Part shown: positions 1 through 6,023 of the stretch, one piece after another
Layout: every line of letters begins with the position of its first letter
How positions within the stretch are numbered: the first letter of the stretch is position 1
Assembly: GCA_903823545.1 (NCBI GenBank)
Contig: CAIJTL010000605.1
Span: 1-6,023, forward strand
Direction: 5' to 3'
DNA from: an uncultured Planctomycetaceae bacterium
GTDB lineage: Bacteria > Planctomycetota > Planctomycetia > Planctomycetales > Planctomycetaceae
DNA length: 6,023 nucleotides
Notes under the pieces: model-generated
Database searches by the model: none
What the model saw: only the letters and a program-made list of their open reading frames with translations
What the model was told of the DNA's origin: nothing
Program-made: the position numbers and the translations under genes

Positions 1-1560
1 CGACCCTCGTCAGACCAGTCACGACGGAGGTCTTCGAGTTTCGAGAGCACCGTGTGATCGACGATGGCAGATCTTGAGAGGTCCAACACGACTCGCTCAC
101 TGTGATCGAATTGCGACAGGCACTTCTTCAAGCGAAGCCAAGTGGTGAAGACGGCAGAGTCGCAAGTGCTCACTGTCGATTGCCCGTCGTGTTGTTCGAC
201 TTCGAGTGACGGTCGCCAGAGAGATCGCAACGAGATCCCTCGTAACAAATGCAGGCCGATTTCCAAACAGGCACCGATGATGATGCCAATGAGCAAGTCC
301 GTCGCCAGAACGGCGACGACCGTCCCGACAAAGACCACGAGTTGATCGACTCCCAGCTTATACATGTGCAGGAACTCTTTCGGGGACGCGAGTCGGAAGC
401 CGGTGTAGACCAGCATCGCCGCCAGCGGAATGCGATGCAGCAGTCCGGGAGCCAGTGCCAGAAACAGCAACAGGAACAGTCCATGAAACAGATTGGCGAA
501 GCGGTCCTTCGCGCCGTTGTCGATGTTGGCTCGGCTGCGAACGATCTCGCTGATCATCGGCAAGCCTCCCAAACATCCGGCGGCAACGTTGGCAATGCCG
601 ACCGCCATGAGGTCGCGATCAAAATTGGTACGGCGTTTCGCGGGATCCAACAGGTCAACGGCCTTGGCACTCAGAATCGACTCGAGCGAGCCAATCAGGC
701 AGAACATCATCACCCAAAACAGGCCGTCTTTGGTCAGCAACTCCGAGAAGTCAGGAAACGTGATTGCCGAGAGCAAGCTCTTGGGAACGGTGACCAAGAA
801 TTTTTCTGAAAGGTCATAGCTCGACCCGATCCACGAATATCGGTGAGCGTTTTCCAAACCAAGAAAACTCGCCAAGCCGATACTCAGCAGGACACCAACA
901 GGGGCGCGGGGATACGTTTCAACTTTGAATGCTTAACGAGCGGCCAAACCACCAATACCGCGAGAGAGATTGCTCCAATCCCAGCGATCGCCGGGTTCAT
1001 ATGGAGCAAAGAGTTTGGGATCTCCAGCAGTAAATTCAGCGGTTCTTTCGCAACCGGCGTCGTCCCCAACAGAATGTGCGACTGCTTGGACATGATGATG
1101 ATCCCGATCGCGGCCAACATGCCGTGGACGACTGTCGTGGGAAACATCTCACTGACGACTCCCGTGCGCATCGTTGCGAACGCCACTTGCAGAAAACCCG
1201 TAGCGACAGTCACCGCCAACGTGCATCGGTAGGCGTGCATCGGTAGGCGTGCATCTGAACTGCGGGATCGTCGGATACCCAACCAAAAGACAAAGCACAT
1301 CCGGCGACAATCACAATCAGTCCGGCGGCCGGACCTTTGATCGTCATTTGCGAATTGCTGATCCAGGGAGTCAGCAAACCGCCGATGATCGCCGTAATGA
1401 CTCCGGCCACCGGCGGAAAGCAACTCGCGTTCGCGATCGCCAAGCACAGCGGTAAGGCAATCAGAAACACCAAGAAGCCCGCCAGCATGTTGGCTTTCCA
1501 GGATATGCTTGGTACGGCCTCGGACAAATCAGACATGTGGTCATTCGATGTCGCGGACAT
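1..1560 (-). pseudogene. SulP-family anion transporter with STAS domain (SulP-1), frameshifted twice, 3' end off the window
   Basis: This was an inner-membrane SulP/SLC26-type anion transporter; sulfate or bicarbonate are the usual substrates and the sequence does not decide between them. Three frames carry it in succession. From the ATG at 1560 to about 1254 come the first membrane segments, with [12 protein letters not shown] (residues 35-46) and the SulP motif [11 protein letters not shown] (75-85). From about 1254 to about 897 comes HGMLAAIGIIIMSKQSH. From about 897 to the left edge come LESILSAKAVD, a GGLPMISEIVRSRANID core loop and a STAS domain with VVLDLSRSAIVDHTVLSKL. The first shift is caused by a 14-bp tandem duplication, so that the original frame stops at 1210-1212. 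The second is a one-base-type indel near 887-900, where the middle frame stops at 884-886. With both repaired, about 515 residues lie in the window, as expected for the family. A strong AAGGAG ribosome site supports the start; Met9 is an alternative. It diverges from the kinase/regulator genes. Identity as SulP is near certain; loss of function is likely unless the lesions are sequence errors. Confidence 0.9.
1221..1255. repeat. 14-bp tandem duplication inside SulP-1
   Basis: The unit GCATCGGTAGGCGT occurs at 1223-1236 and again, identically, at 1237-1250. It is flanked by GT (1221-1222) and GCATC (1251-1255), which extend the periodicity to about 2.5 copies. On the coding (minus) strand both copies read MHAYRCT in different frames. 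Because 14 is not a multiple of 3, the second copy shifts SulP-1 out of frame. Deleting one copy joins [13 protein letters not shown] directly to [11 protein letters not shown] and restores a normal SulP reading frame. Confidence 0.95.
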
Positions 1561-1567
1561 GAAAGTT

Positions 1568-1573
1568 CTCCTT
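1568..1573 (-). promoter_or_regulatory. Ribosome binding site of SulP-1
   Basis: On the minus strand the sequence reads AAGGAG followed by seven bases (AACTTTC) and then the ATG at 1560-1558. This is a near-consensus Shine-Dalgarno site at good spacing. It fixes the SulP-1 start and is the only clear one in the window; the regulator, SulP-2 and the cysteine desulfurase all lack an obvious site. Confidence 0.8.
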
Positions 1574-1597
1574 GAGGATGAAGTGTCTGAGACTCAA

Positions 1598-1613
1598 GGC
1601 ACGGCGTGTGCCA
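1598..1613 (-). promoter_or_regulatory. Candidate sigma-54 (-24/-12) promoter of SulP-1, palindromic
   Basis: Reading the minus strand from 1613, the sequence is TGGCACACGCCGTGC. Against the sigma-54 consensus TGGCACG-N4-TTGC it matches 9 of 11 positions and keeps the essential GG-N10-GC spacing (GG at 1612-1611, GC at 1600-1599). Transcription would start near 1587, giving a leader of about 27 nt that contains the AAGGAG site. The core is a GGCAC-N5-GTGCC palindrome, so the plus strand also shows GG-N10-GC (AGGCACG-GCGT-GTGC, also 9 of 11), pointing toward the kinase fragment and regulator. A simple palindromic operator is an alternative reading. The call gains weight from the adjacent NtrC-family activator gene. 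Confidence 0.45.
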
Positions 1614-1667
1614 AAGACGTCGCTGCCGATGACATGCGAGCGCGAGCTGACGCGGAGTCGCCGAGAA

Positions 1668-1684
1668 ACACAGCGATTCTGTGT
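1668..1684. promoter_or_regulatory. 6-N5-6 dyad, candidate activator (enhancer) site
   Basis: ACACAG-CGATT-CTGTGT is a perfect 6-bp dyad with a 5-bp centre, the same geometry as classical NtrC sites (6-N5-6) although the arm sequence differs. Its centre lies about 89 bp upstream of the SulP-1 start site inferred from the sigma-54-like element, a usual distance for an enhancer of a sigma-54 promoter. I see no second copy in the window, so the binding factor is unproven. It could also be a chance hairpin. Confidence 0.3.
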
Positions 1685-1746
1685 CCGAAAGAATTCAGGC
1701 GAACGCTGGGCGTCGGGTTTGGTGCGAGCGAATCGCAGTGAGTGTC

Positions 1747-1783
1747 GGCTAACGGCTAGCCACTGACCGGCTAACCGTTGGCC
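1747..1783. repeat. 37-nt imperfect palindrome (REP-like) at the kinase break point
   Basis: The outer arms GGCTAACGG (1747-1755) and CCGTTGGCC (1775-1783) pair over nine positions with one G-T wobble. After a single C/A mismatch the inner arms TAGCC (1757-1761) and GGCTA (1769-1773) pair fully, leaving the 7-base loop ACTGACC. This gives 14 pairs in one long stem. The recurring GGCTAAC and TAGCC words resemble short palindromic repeats scattered between genes in many genomes. There is only one copy here, so REP status is inferred. The palindrome covers the first possible codons of the kinase remnant. Confidence 0.6.
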
Positions 1784-2224
1784 AACCTGGAGTGCTGCGG
1801 CTCGCAAGAGATTGAGTTGACCACCGACTTCCCTGCGAAGTCATGCGAATTCGATCCCGACCCAACGCAGATCAAACAAGTCATCTTGAATCTGTTGCTG
1901 AACGCCCTCGATGCTTTGCAACCGCAGGGACACCTGCGAGTCTCCGTTCGCGAGCGATTCACCGACCCCAGCGGGTCCGACTCGCGGAAGCTGGCGGGTA
2001 TCTTGATCGACGTCGTCGATAACGGACCAGGTATTCCGCCGGAGTCGCTCGAAAAAATCTTCGAGCCGTTCGCCACGACAAAAGAAAGCGGCACCGGCCT
2101 CGGCCTCGCCATTTGCCGCCGCATCGTCGAAGCCCACGACGGCTCCATCACAGTCACCAACGTTGCCGGAACCGGAGCAGCCTTCTCCATCTGGCTGCCG
2201 CAACGGGCGGCAATCACAAATTGA
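1775..2224 (+). pseudogene. Sensor histidine kinase remnant, ATP-binding (HATPase_c) domain only
   Basis: Only the C-terminal catalytic domain of an NtrB-like sensor kinase is encoded. Counting from the TTG at 1778 (148 residues), the N box QVILNLLLNALDA is at 34-46, the G1 box DNGPGIP at 81-87, the F box FEPF at 95-98 and the G2 box GTGLGLAI at 105-112. All ATP-lid motifs are intact. The dimerisation domain with its phospho-accepting histidine, and any sensory domain, are absent; a TAA at 1772-1774 closes the frame upstream. There is no ATG anywhere in the frame, and the TTG lies inside a 37-nt palindrome, so it is probably not a natural start. No dimerisation domain is visible upstream in the other frames. 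The end of the gene is 38 bp before the response regulator, the typical kinase-regulator operon order. It was presumably the partner of that regulator. A stand-alone ATPase protein is possible but could not autophosphorylate. Confidence 0.85.
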
Positions 2225-2262
2225 CTTCCTACGGCACAGCGTTGCCACGAAAAGATACCCTC

Positions 2263-3675
2263 ATGCATACCAAAATTCTGGTCGTCGATGACGAACCTAA
2301 CATCCTGTATGTGATCGAGCGTTGTTTTGCGTCGGCGAAGATGAAGGTCATCACGGCGGCGAATGCTCGCGCAGGATTGCAGGCGTTTCAGGCGGAGCGA
2401 CCGGATGTCGCGTTGCTCGATATTCGACTGCCGGACAAGAGCGGGCTCGACTTGTTTCAGGAACTCCGAACAATCGACGCGCGAGTGCCGGTGATTCTGA
2501 TGACCGCGTATGCCAAGTCGGAAACGGCGATTGAAGCGATGAGTCGCGGTGCGTTCGACTACTTGTTGAAGCCGCTCGATTTGGACACCCTCAAGAAACT
2601 CGTCGCGAAAGCGATCGAAACCAGCCGTCTTCAGCGCGTAACGGCGGTTATTGATGATGGCGAGTCGGTGCCAGACGAAGCGGAGCAAATCATTGGGCGC
2701 AGCGACTCGATGCAGGAGGTCTACAAGCAGATCGGCCGAGTCGCCCCGCACAATTATCCTGTGCTCATCACCGGCGAGAGCGGGACCGGCAAGGAACTGA
2801 TCGCGCGGGCGATCTATCAACACAGTACACGGCGCGACGGCCCGTTCCTCGCGATCAATTGCGCGGCGTTGCCTGAGACGCTGCTCGAAAGCGAGTTGTT
2901 CGGGCATGAGAAGGGAGCATTCACCGGGGCCGAGCAACGCCGCATCGGCAAGTTCGAGCAGGTCAACGGCGGCACAATCTTTCTGGATGAGATCGGCGAC
3001 ATGAGCCTCGTGACGCAGGCGAAAGCGTTGCGACTTCTTCAGCAGCAGCAGTTCGAGCGGCTCGGCGGCAACTCGCCGGTGACGACCGATGTGCGAGTCA
3101 TCGCCGCGACGAACAAGAACCTCGACGAAGCGGTGAAGCTCGGCGCGTTCCGGCTCGATCTGTATTACCGGCTCAACGGCTTCAACATCGCGCTGCCGCC
3201 GCTGCGAGACCGCCGCGACGACATCCCGCGGCTGGTCGAGTATTTCGCGAAGCAACTCTGCGCCGAGCAGAACCGTCCACCTTGCGCGATCAGCGAGGCA
3301 GCCAGCGCGGCTCTCAACCGACATTCGTGGCCGGGCAACATTCGCGAACTCCGCAGCGCGTTGAGCTTCTCGCTGCTACATGCTCCCGGCAACATGATCG
3401 AGGTGAGCGATCTCCCAGAAACCTGTCGCACGGCATCGGCTGCCATCACTCGCGGATCGTCCTCCGATTTCGCGGCACTCACTCGACAGTATTTGTCCGA
3501 AGGCCGCACCGACATCTACCGACAGCTCTTGGGCGACTTCGAGGCTCAAGTCTTGCGAGCCGCCTGGGACGAACTTTCGGGCAATCAAGCCAAGATGTCG
3601 GAAAAACTGGGTCTGGCGCGGATGACACTGCGTGGCAAGCTGCGCGACACCGGCTTGATCCCTACCGACTCGTGA
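2263..3675 (+). CDS. NtrC-family sigma-54-dependent response regulator
   Basis: This 470-aa cytoplasmic transcription activator has the standard three-part layout. The receiver domain (about 1-120) has acidic residues D9/D10, phospho-acceptor D53 in LLDIRLPD, T81 and K103. The AAA+ sigma-54 interaction domain (about 145-375) has Walker A GESGTGKE (171-178), the sigma-54 contact loop GAFTGA (218-223), Walker B TIFLDEIGD (238-246), the arginine-finger region FRLDLYYRLN and WPGNIREL (356-363). A Fis-type helix-turn-helix ends the protein (about 425-466, with GNQAKMSEKLGL and TLRGKL). Every key residue is present, so it should be functional. The ATG at 2263 starts directly at the receiver domain; the frame is open upstream to 2113 but that part overlaps the kinase remnant and reads as non-protein. 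No Shine-Dalgarno site is visible. It follows the kinase remnant by 38 bp and is convergent with SulP-2. The likely target is the sigma-54-like promoter of SulP-1; this is inference. Confidence 0.96.
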   Translation: MHTKILVVDDEPNILYVIERCFASAKMKVITAANARAGLQAFQAERPDVALLDIRLPDKSGLDLFQELRTIDARVPVILMTAYAKSETAIEAMSRGAFDYLLKPLDLDTLKKLVAKAIETSRLQRVTAVIDDGESVPDEAEQIIGRSDSMQEVYKQIGRVAPHNYPVLITGESGTGKELIARAIYQHSTRRDGPFLAINCAALPETLLESELFGHEKGAFTGAEQRRIGKFEQVNGGTIFLDEIGDMSLVTQAKALRLLQQQQFERLGGNSPVTTDVRVIAATNKNLDEAVKLGAFRLDLYYRLNGFNIALPPLRDRRDDIPRLVEYFAKQLCAEQNRPPCAISEAASAALNRHSWPGNIRELRSALSFSLLHAPGNMIEVSDLPETCRTASAAITRGSSSDFAALTRQYLSEGRTDIYRQLLGDFEAQVLRAAWDELSGNQAKMSEKLGLARMTLRGKLRDTGLIPTDS

Positions 3676-3716
3676 GTCCAATTTCCTGTCGTCGACGTCG
3701 TGAGACTTCGGATGCA

Positions 3717-3736
3717 CCGAACTCTCACGAGTTCGG
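3717..3736. terminator. Hairpin between convergent genes, possible bidirectional terminator
   Basis: CCGAACT-CTCACG-AGTTCGG forms a perfect 7-bp stem with a 6-base loop. It sits in the 70-bp gap between the stop of the regulator (3675) and the stop of the minus-strand SulP-2 (3746). There is no T tract on either side, so it is not a classical intrinsic terminator. Its position between two converging genes is the main support. Confidence 0.45.
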
Positions 3737-3745
3737 CTACGGGTC

Positions 3746-5269
3746 TCATCGGGCGCTGCTGCGAGCGGCGAGCGAATCCCAATCGAGAACCAGTTGGCCG
3801 CCGAGTTGCTGGTGTTGCTGCTTCCAATTCGTCAGCAAGTCGAGGCAAGCGTGGTCGATCATCGACACCTCCTCGACATGAATGTGGATCGTCGCGTTGG
3901 CGGGAAGCGATTCCAGCACGCTCGCCAACTGCGGAACGCGGAAGAAGGTCGCGGCCCCTCGGAGATAGAGATTGATCATGCGACCGTCGGGCGAATTGTC
4001 ACGCTGAATCTCCAGATGCGAGAGCGTGTGCAGCAGCCAGCCGGTTGCGAGCATTAGTCCGCAAACCACTCCCGTCAGCAGATCGGTCAGCACGATCAAC
4101 GCAACGGTGGCCACATAGATCAACACTTGAAAGCGTCCGTATTTCACCAACTGCCGAGTGACGCCGAAGTTCATCAGCTTCACGCCGGTGTAAACCAGAA
4201 TCGCAGCCAGTGCGGAAGTCGGCACTTGCCGCAGAACTCCCGTCAGCAGCGTCACTGCCAGCAACAACCAAACGCCGTGCAGGACCGCCGACCATTTGGT
4301 TTTGGCTCCCGCCTCGACATTCGCTGAACTGCGAACGATGACACCGGTCATCGGCAGTGCTCCGAGGAATCCGCTGAGCATGTTACCCAAGCCCTGCACC
4401 GCAAGTTCTCGGTCGTAGTTCGTACGCAGCGTCGGCGTCATCCGATCCACAGCCGAGGCACACAGCAGCGTCTCCGCACTGGCGATAATCGCCATCGCCG
4501 CTCCCGCCGCAAGAATCGCTCGCCAATCGCTCCAAGATTCCAAACCTGAGAGCGCCGGCCATTGCACCGCATCCAGCAATCGTTCCGGAAGATCGACTCG
4601 CTTCACGTCGAGCTGAGCGAGCGACGCTACTAACGTCGCCACGACCACCGCCACCAGCGGCGCAGGGACGATTTTCAACTTCTTTGGAACGATCGACTTC
4701 CAAAACAGCAGAATGAGCAACGACACCGCCGCGACAATTGCCGGACCACTCACGCCAGATGATGTGAGGACTCCGTTCCAAGCAGCTTGCGGAATCCCGA
4801 CCAAGTTCTTGACGCCACCGCCGAGCGGTTTGCCATCGAGCATGATGTGGAACTGACTGCCAAAGATCAGTACACCGATCCCCGACAGCATCCCTTGAAT
4901 CACCGGCGGTGAGACCGCTCGAAACCACTGTCCGAGTTTGAAGATCCCTGCCAGCAATTGAATCACACCAGCGATCAAGACGATCAATCCGACTTTCTCA
5001 TAGCCATGAGTCTTGGCCAATTCGTAAACAACAACACTCAGTCCAGCCGCCGGCCCGCTGACTTGCATCGGACTGCCACCCAGAAAGCCGACCAGCACAC
5101 CGCCGATGATCCCGGTGATGATGCCGACACTCGCCGCCTTCTCCGCCGGAACACCAGAGGCCAACGCGACTCCCATACACAGCGGCAATGCCACGAGGAA
5201 GACAACAATCGAGGCCAGCAAGTCGGCCGCTAGATTAGAGCCAGTCTGGTTTGAGTTGGGTTGAGACAT
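3746..5269 (-). CDS. SulP-family anion transporter with STAS domain (SulP-2)
   Basis: This intact 507-aa inner-membrane SulP/SLC26-type transporter probably imports an anion such as bicarbonate or sulfate; the substrate cannot be read from the sequence. The hydrophobic core spans about residues 15-415. It includes VVFLVALPLCMGVALASG (22-39), the SulP motif SGPAAGLSVVVYELA (71-85), QGMLSGIGVLIFGSQFHIML (125-144) and the acidic binding-region segment SAETLLCASAVDR (264-276). The conserved loop LGALPMTGVIVRSSANVEAG follows at about 302-321. A cytoplasmic STAS domain occupies about 425-500, with EEVSMIDHACLDLL. There the position of the phosphorylatable serine of anti-sigma-antagonist STAS domains holds H473 after D472. 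The length is normal for bacterial family members. The ATG at 5269 leaves a short polar N-terminus; no Shine-Dalgarno site precedes it. SulP-2 is a paralogue, but not a close copy, of SulP-1. It converges on the regulator and diverges from the cysteine desulfurase. Confidence 0.95.
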   Translation of the reverse strand: MSQPNSNQTGSNLAADLLASIVVFLVALPLCMGVALASGVPAEKAASVGIITGIIGGVLVGFLGGSPMQVSGPAAGLSVVVYELAKTHGYEKVGLIVLIAGVIQLLAGIFKLGQWFRAVSPPVIQGMLSGIGVLIFGSQFHIMLDGKPLGGGVKNLVGIPQAAWNGVLTSSGVSGPAIVAAVSLLILLFWKSIVPKKLKIVPAPLVAVVVATLVASLAQLDVKRVDLPERLLDAVQWPALSGLESWSDWRAILAAGAAMAIIASAETLLCASAVDRMTPTLRTNYDRELAVQGLGNMLSGFLGALPMTGVIVRSSANVEAGAKTKWSAVLHGVWLLLAVTLLTGVLRQVPTSALAAILVYTGVKLMNFGVTRQLVKYGRFQVLIYVATVALIVLTDLLTGVVCGLMLATGWLLHTLSHLEIQRDNSPDGRMINLYLRGAATFFRVPQLASVLESLPANATIHIHVEEVSMIDHACLDLLTNWKQQHQQLGGQLVLDWDSLAARSSAR

Positions 5270-5507
5270 GGGAACTCACGAGAAAGGAAAACTTTTGGCA
5301 CGTTGGACGAAGCATAATCGAAAAAACTTACGCGACACGAGTTGGCTCAAATAACAACTACGAACCACGTCCATTACATCTCAGAAAGCTTTCCCTTCAG
5401 AAGCCGAAGTTCGTCCACGCGATATTTCGCAAAGGATTCTTCTCCGAGATTCGTTTTTCGTGCCTCCCGTGGAAAAGTGATTGAGGTTGTGCTGCAATCA
5501 TCGACTT
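5270..5507. other. Divergent intergenic region between SulP-2 and cysteine desulfurase
   Basis: This 238-bp region must hold the promoters of both flanking genes, but I find no convincing -35/-10 pair or -24/-12 element on either strand. TTGGCACG at 5295-5302 matches the -24 half of a sigma-54 site but has no -12 half. Two small palindromes are present: GAAAGCTTTC (5384-5393) and GCGA-TATT-TCGC (5419-5430). The region is richer in A and T than the genes around it. The short open frames in it have no recognisable protein character. Confidence 0.6.
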
Positions 5508-6023
5508 ATGAATCAGCGCATTTACCTCGACAACAATGCCACGACACGTCCGTGGCCAGAAGTGATTGACGTCGTCGCGTATCATTTGCGGCACAGTTAC
5601 GCCAATCCTGGAAGTCGTCATGCCGAAGGGCGGCAAGCTCGTAAAGTTTTTGAGTCAGCGCGAGAGTCGATCGCGGAGATTCTCGGAGCACAGCCGGAAG
5701 AATTGATCTTCACGGGTGGCGGAACGGAGTCTTCGAATCTCGCCTTGCTCGGTGCGGCGCATTCCGTGTCAGCAGGGACGATCGCGCTGACTGCCGGTGA
5801 GCACCCTGCAACGATGGAGACTTGCCGCTCACTTCGAGCCGAGGGCTGGCAGTTGAAGATCCTCCCGGTCGACCGTGATGGACGATTGATTTGGAGCGAC
5901 GCAGTCATCTCTTCGCTGACTGAAGAGGGCACAAAAATCGCGACCGTTATCCTGGCTCACAATGAAACTGGGGTCATTCAGGATATTGGACCGCTGGCAA
6001 AGACTTGTCGCGATAACAACATC
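5508..6023 (+). CDS. Cysteine desulfurase, NifS/IscS type (N-terminal 172 residues, runs off the window)
   Basis: This is a pyridoxal-phosphate enzyme that converts cysteine to alanine and passes the sulfur on for iron-sulfur cluster or tRNA thiolation work in the cytoplasm. The start of the fold-type I aminotransferase family is clear. It begins with YLDNNATTRP (6-15), followed by NPGSRHAEGRQAR (33-45) and the cofactor-phosphate loop FTGGGTESSNLAL (68-80). EHPA (98-101) carries the histidine that stacks on the cofactor ring, and AHNETG (150-155) the asparagine that contacts it. The lysine that binds the cofactor and the catalytic cysteine lie beyond the right edge, so the choice between NifS, IscS and paralogues stays open. 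About 45% of a typical 380-400-aa protein is present. The ATG at 5508 fits the family N-terminus exactly; no Shine-Dalgarno site is visible. It diverges from SulP-2 and no functional link between them is shown. Confidence 0.95.
   Translation, partial: MNQRIYLDNNATTRPWPEVIDVVAYHLRHSYANPGSRHAEGRQARKVFESARESIAEILGAQPEELIFTGGGTESSNLALLGAAHSVSAGTIALTAGEHPATMETCRSLRAEGWQLKILPVDRDGRLIWSDAVISSLTEEGTKIATVILAHNETGVIQDIGPLAKTCRDNNI

Noticed and set aside
249..809. Plus-strand open frame of 186 codons opposite SulP-1
   Set aside because: It is very rich in Gln, Arg and His with no domain features, and it mirrors the codons of the SulP-1 gene on the other strand, which reads as a clear transporter.
884..900. 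Programmed ribosomal frameshift in SulP-1
   Set aside because: No slippery heptamer or downstream pseudoknot is apparent, and a second, unrelated lesion exists in the same gene; decay or sequence error is simpler.
1572..1766. Small plus-strand open frame (64 codons) in the SulP-1 / kinase intergenic region
   Set aside because: Arg-rich, no ribosome site and no recognisable domain; it overlaps the promoter elements and palindromes and resembles overpredicted intergenic frames.
2231..2246. Sigma-54-like CGGCACAGCGTTGC just upstream of the response regulator
   Set aside because: Both halves look good but the GG-to-GC spacing is 9 rather than 10, and this spacing is strict for sigma-54.
2113..2262. 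In-frame 50-codon N-terminal extension of the response regulator
   Set aside because: It overlaps the kinase domain, is rich in Arg, His and Ser without pattern, and the receiver domain begins exactly at the ATG at 2263.
1771..3324. Long minus-strand open frame of 517 codons opposite the kinase remnant and regulator
   Set aside because: Arg- and Asp-rich sequence without motifs; it is the antisense shadow of a GC-rich coding region whose plus strand has complete conserved domains.
5290..5316. Possible sigma-54 promoter TTGGCACG upstream of the cysteine desulfurase
   Set aside because: The -24 half is perfect, but at the required spacing the -12 half (ACGA) matches TTGC at only one position and GG-N10-GC is not met.
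5251..5484. Small plus-strand open frame (77 codons) in the SulP-2 / cysteine desulfurase gap
   Set aside because: It overlaps the SulP-2 start and has no ribosome site or protein-like pattern.

Overview
The window looks like chromosomal DNA of a moderately GC-rich, free-living Gram-negative-type bacterium. A planctomycete (Planctomycetota) is my best guess. This rests on the style of the SulP transporters, the scarcity of Shine-Dalgarno sequences and the short palindromic intergenic repeat. It is inference only, because no rRNA or marker gene is present.

Layout, left to right. (1) Positions 1-1560, minus strand: a SulP-family anion transporter gene (SulP-1) running off the left edge. It is broken twice: a 14-bp tandem duplication at 1221-1255 shifts the frame, and a one-base-type indel lies near 887-900. 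Removing one 14-bp copy and correcting the second shift gives a continuous SulP protein with a C-terminal STAS domain. (2) Positions 1561-1777: a divergent intergenic region with a good ribosome binding site and a sigma-54-like -24/-12 element for SulP-1, a 6-N5-6 dyad that could be an enhancer site, and a strong 37-nt imperfect palindrome. (3) Positions 1775-2224, plus strand: only the ATP-binding domain of an NtrB-like sensor histidine kinase. Its 5' part is missing and the break coincides with the palindrome. (4) Positions 2263-3675, plus strand: an intact 470-aa NtrC-family sigma-54-dependent response regulator. (5) Positions 3746-5269, minus strand: an intact 507-aa SulP transporter (SulP-2), convergent with the regulator and separated from it by a short hairpin. 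(6) Positions 5270-5507: a divergent intergenic region without a clear promoter. (7) Position 5508 to the right edge, plus strand: the first 172 residues of a NifS/IscS-type cysteine desulfurase.

How the parts may fit together: a two-component, sigma-54-type regulatory pair sits between two SulP anion (bicarbonate or sulfate class) transporters, and the proximal transporter has a sigma-54-like promoter. The simplest model is a regulated anion-uptake module that is decaying: the kinase is beheaded, SulP-1 is frameshifted, and the regulator and SulP-2 remain intact. The frameshifts could also be sequencing or assembly errors. The 14-bp duplication is hard to explain as a base-call error; the single-base shift is easier to explain that way. 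I see no CRISPR array, tRNA, rRNA, transposase or clearly novel system here.
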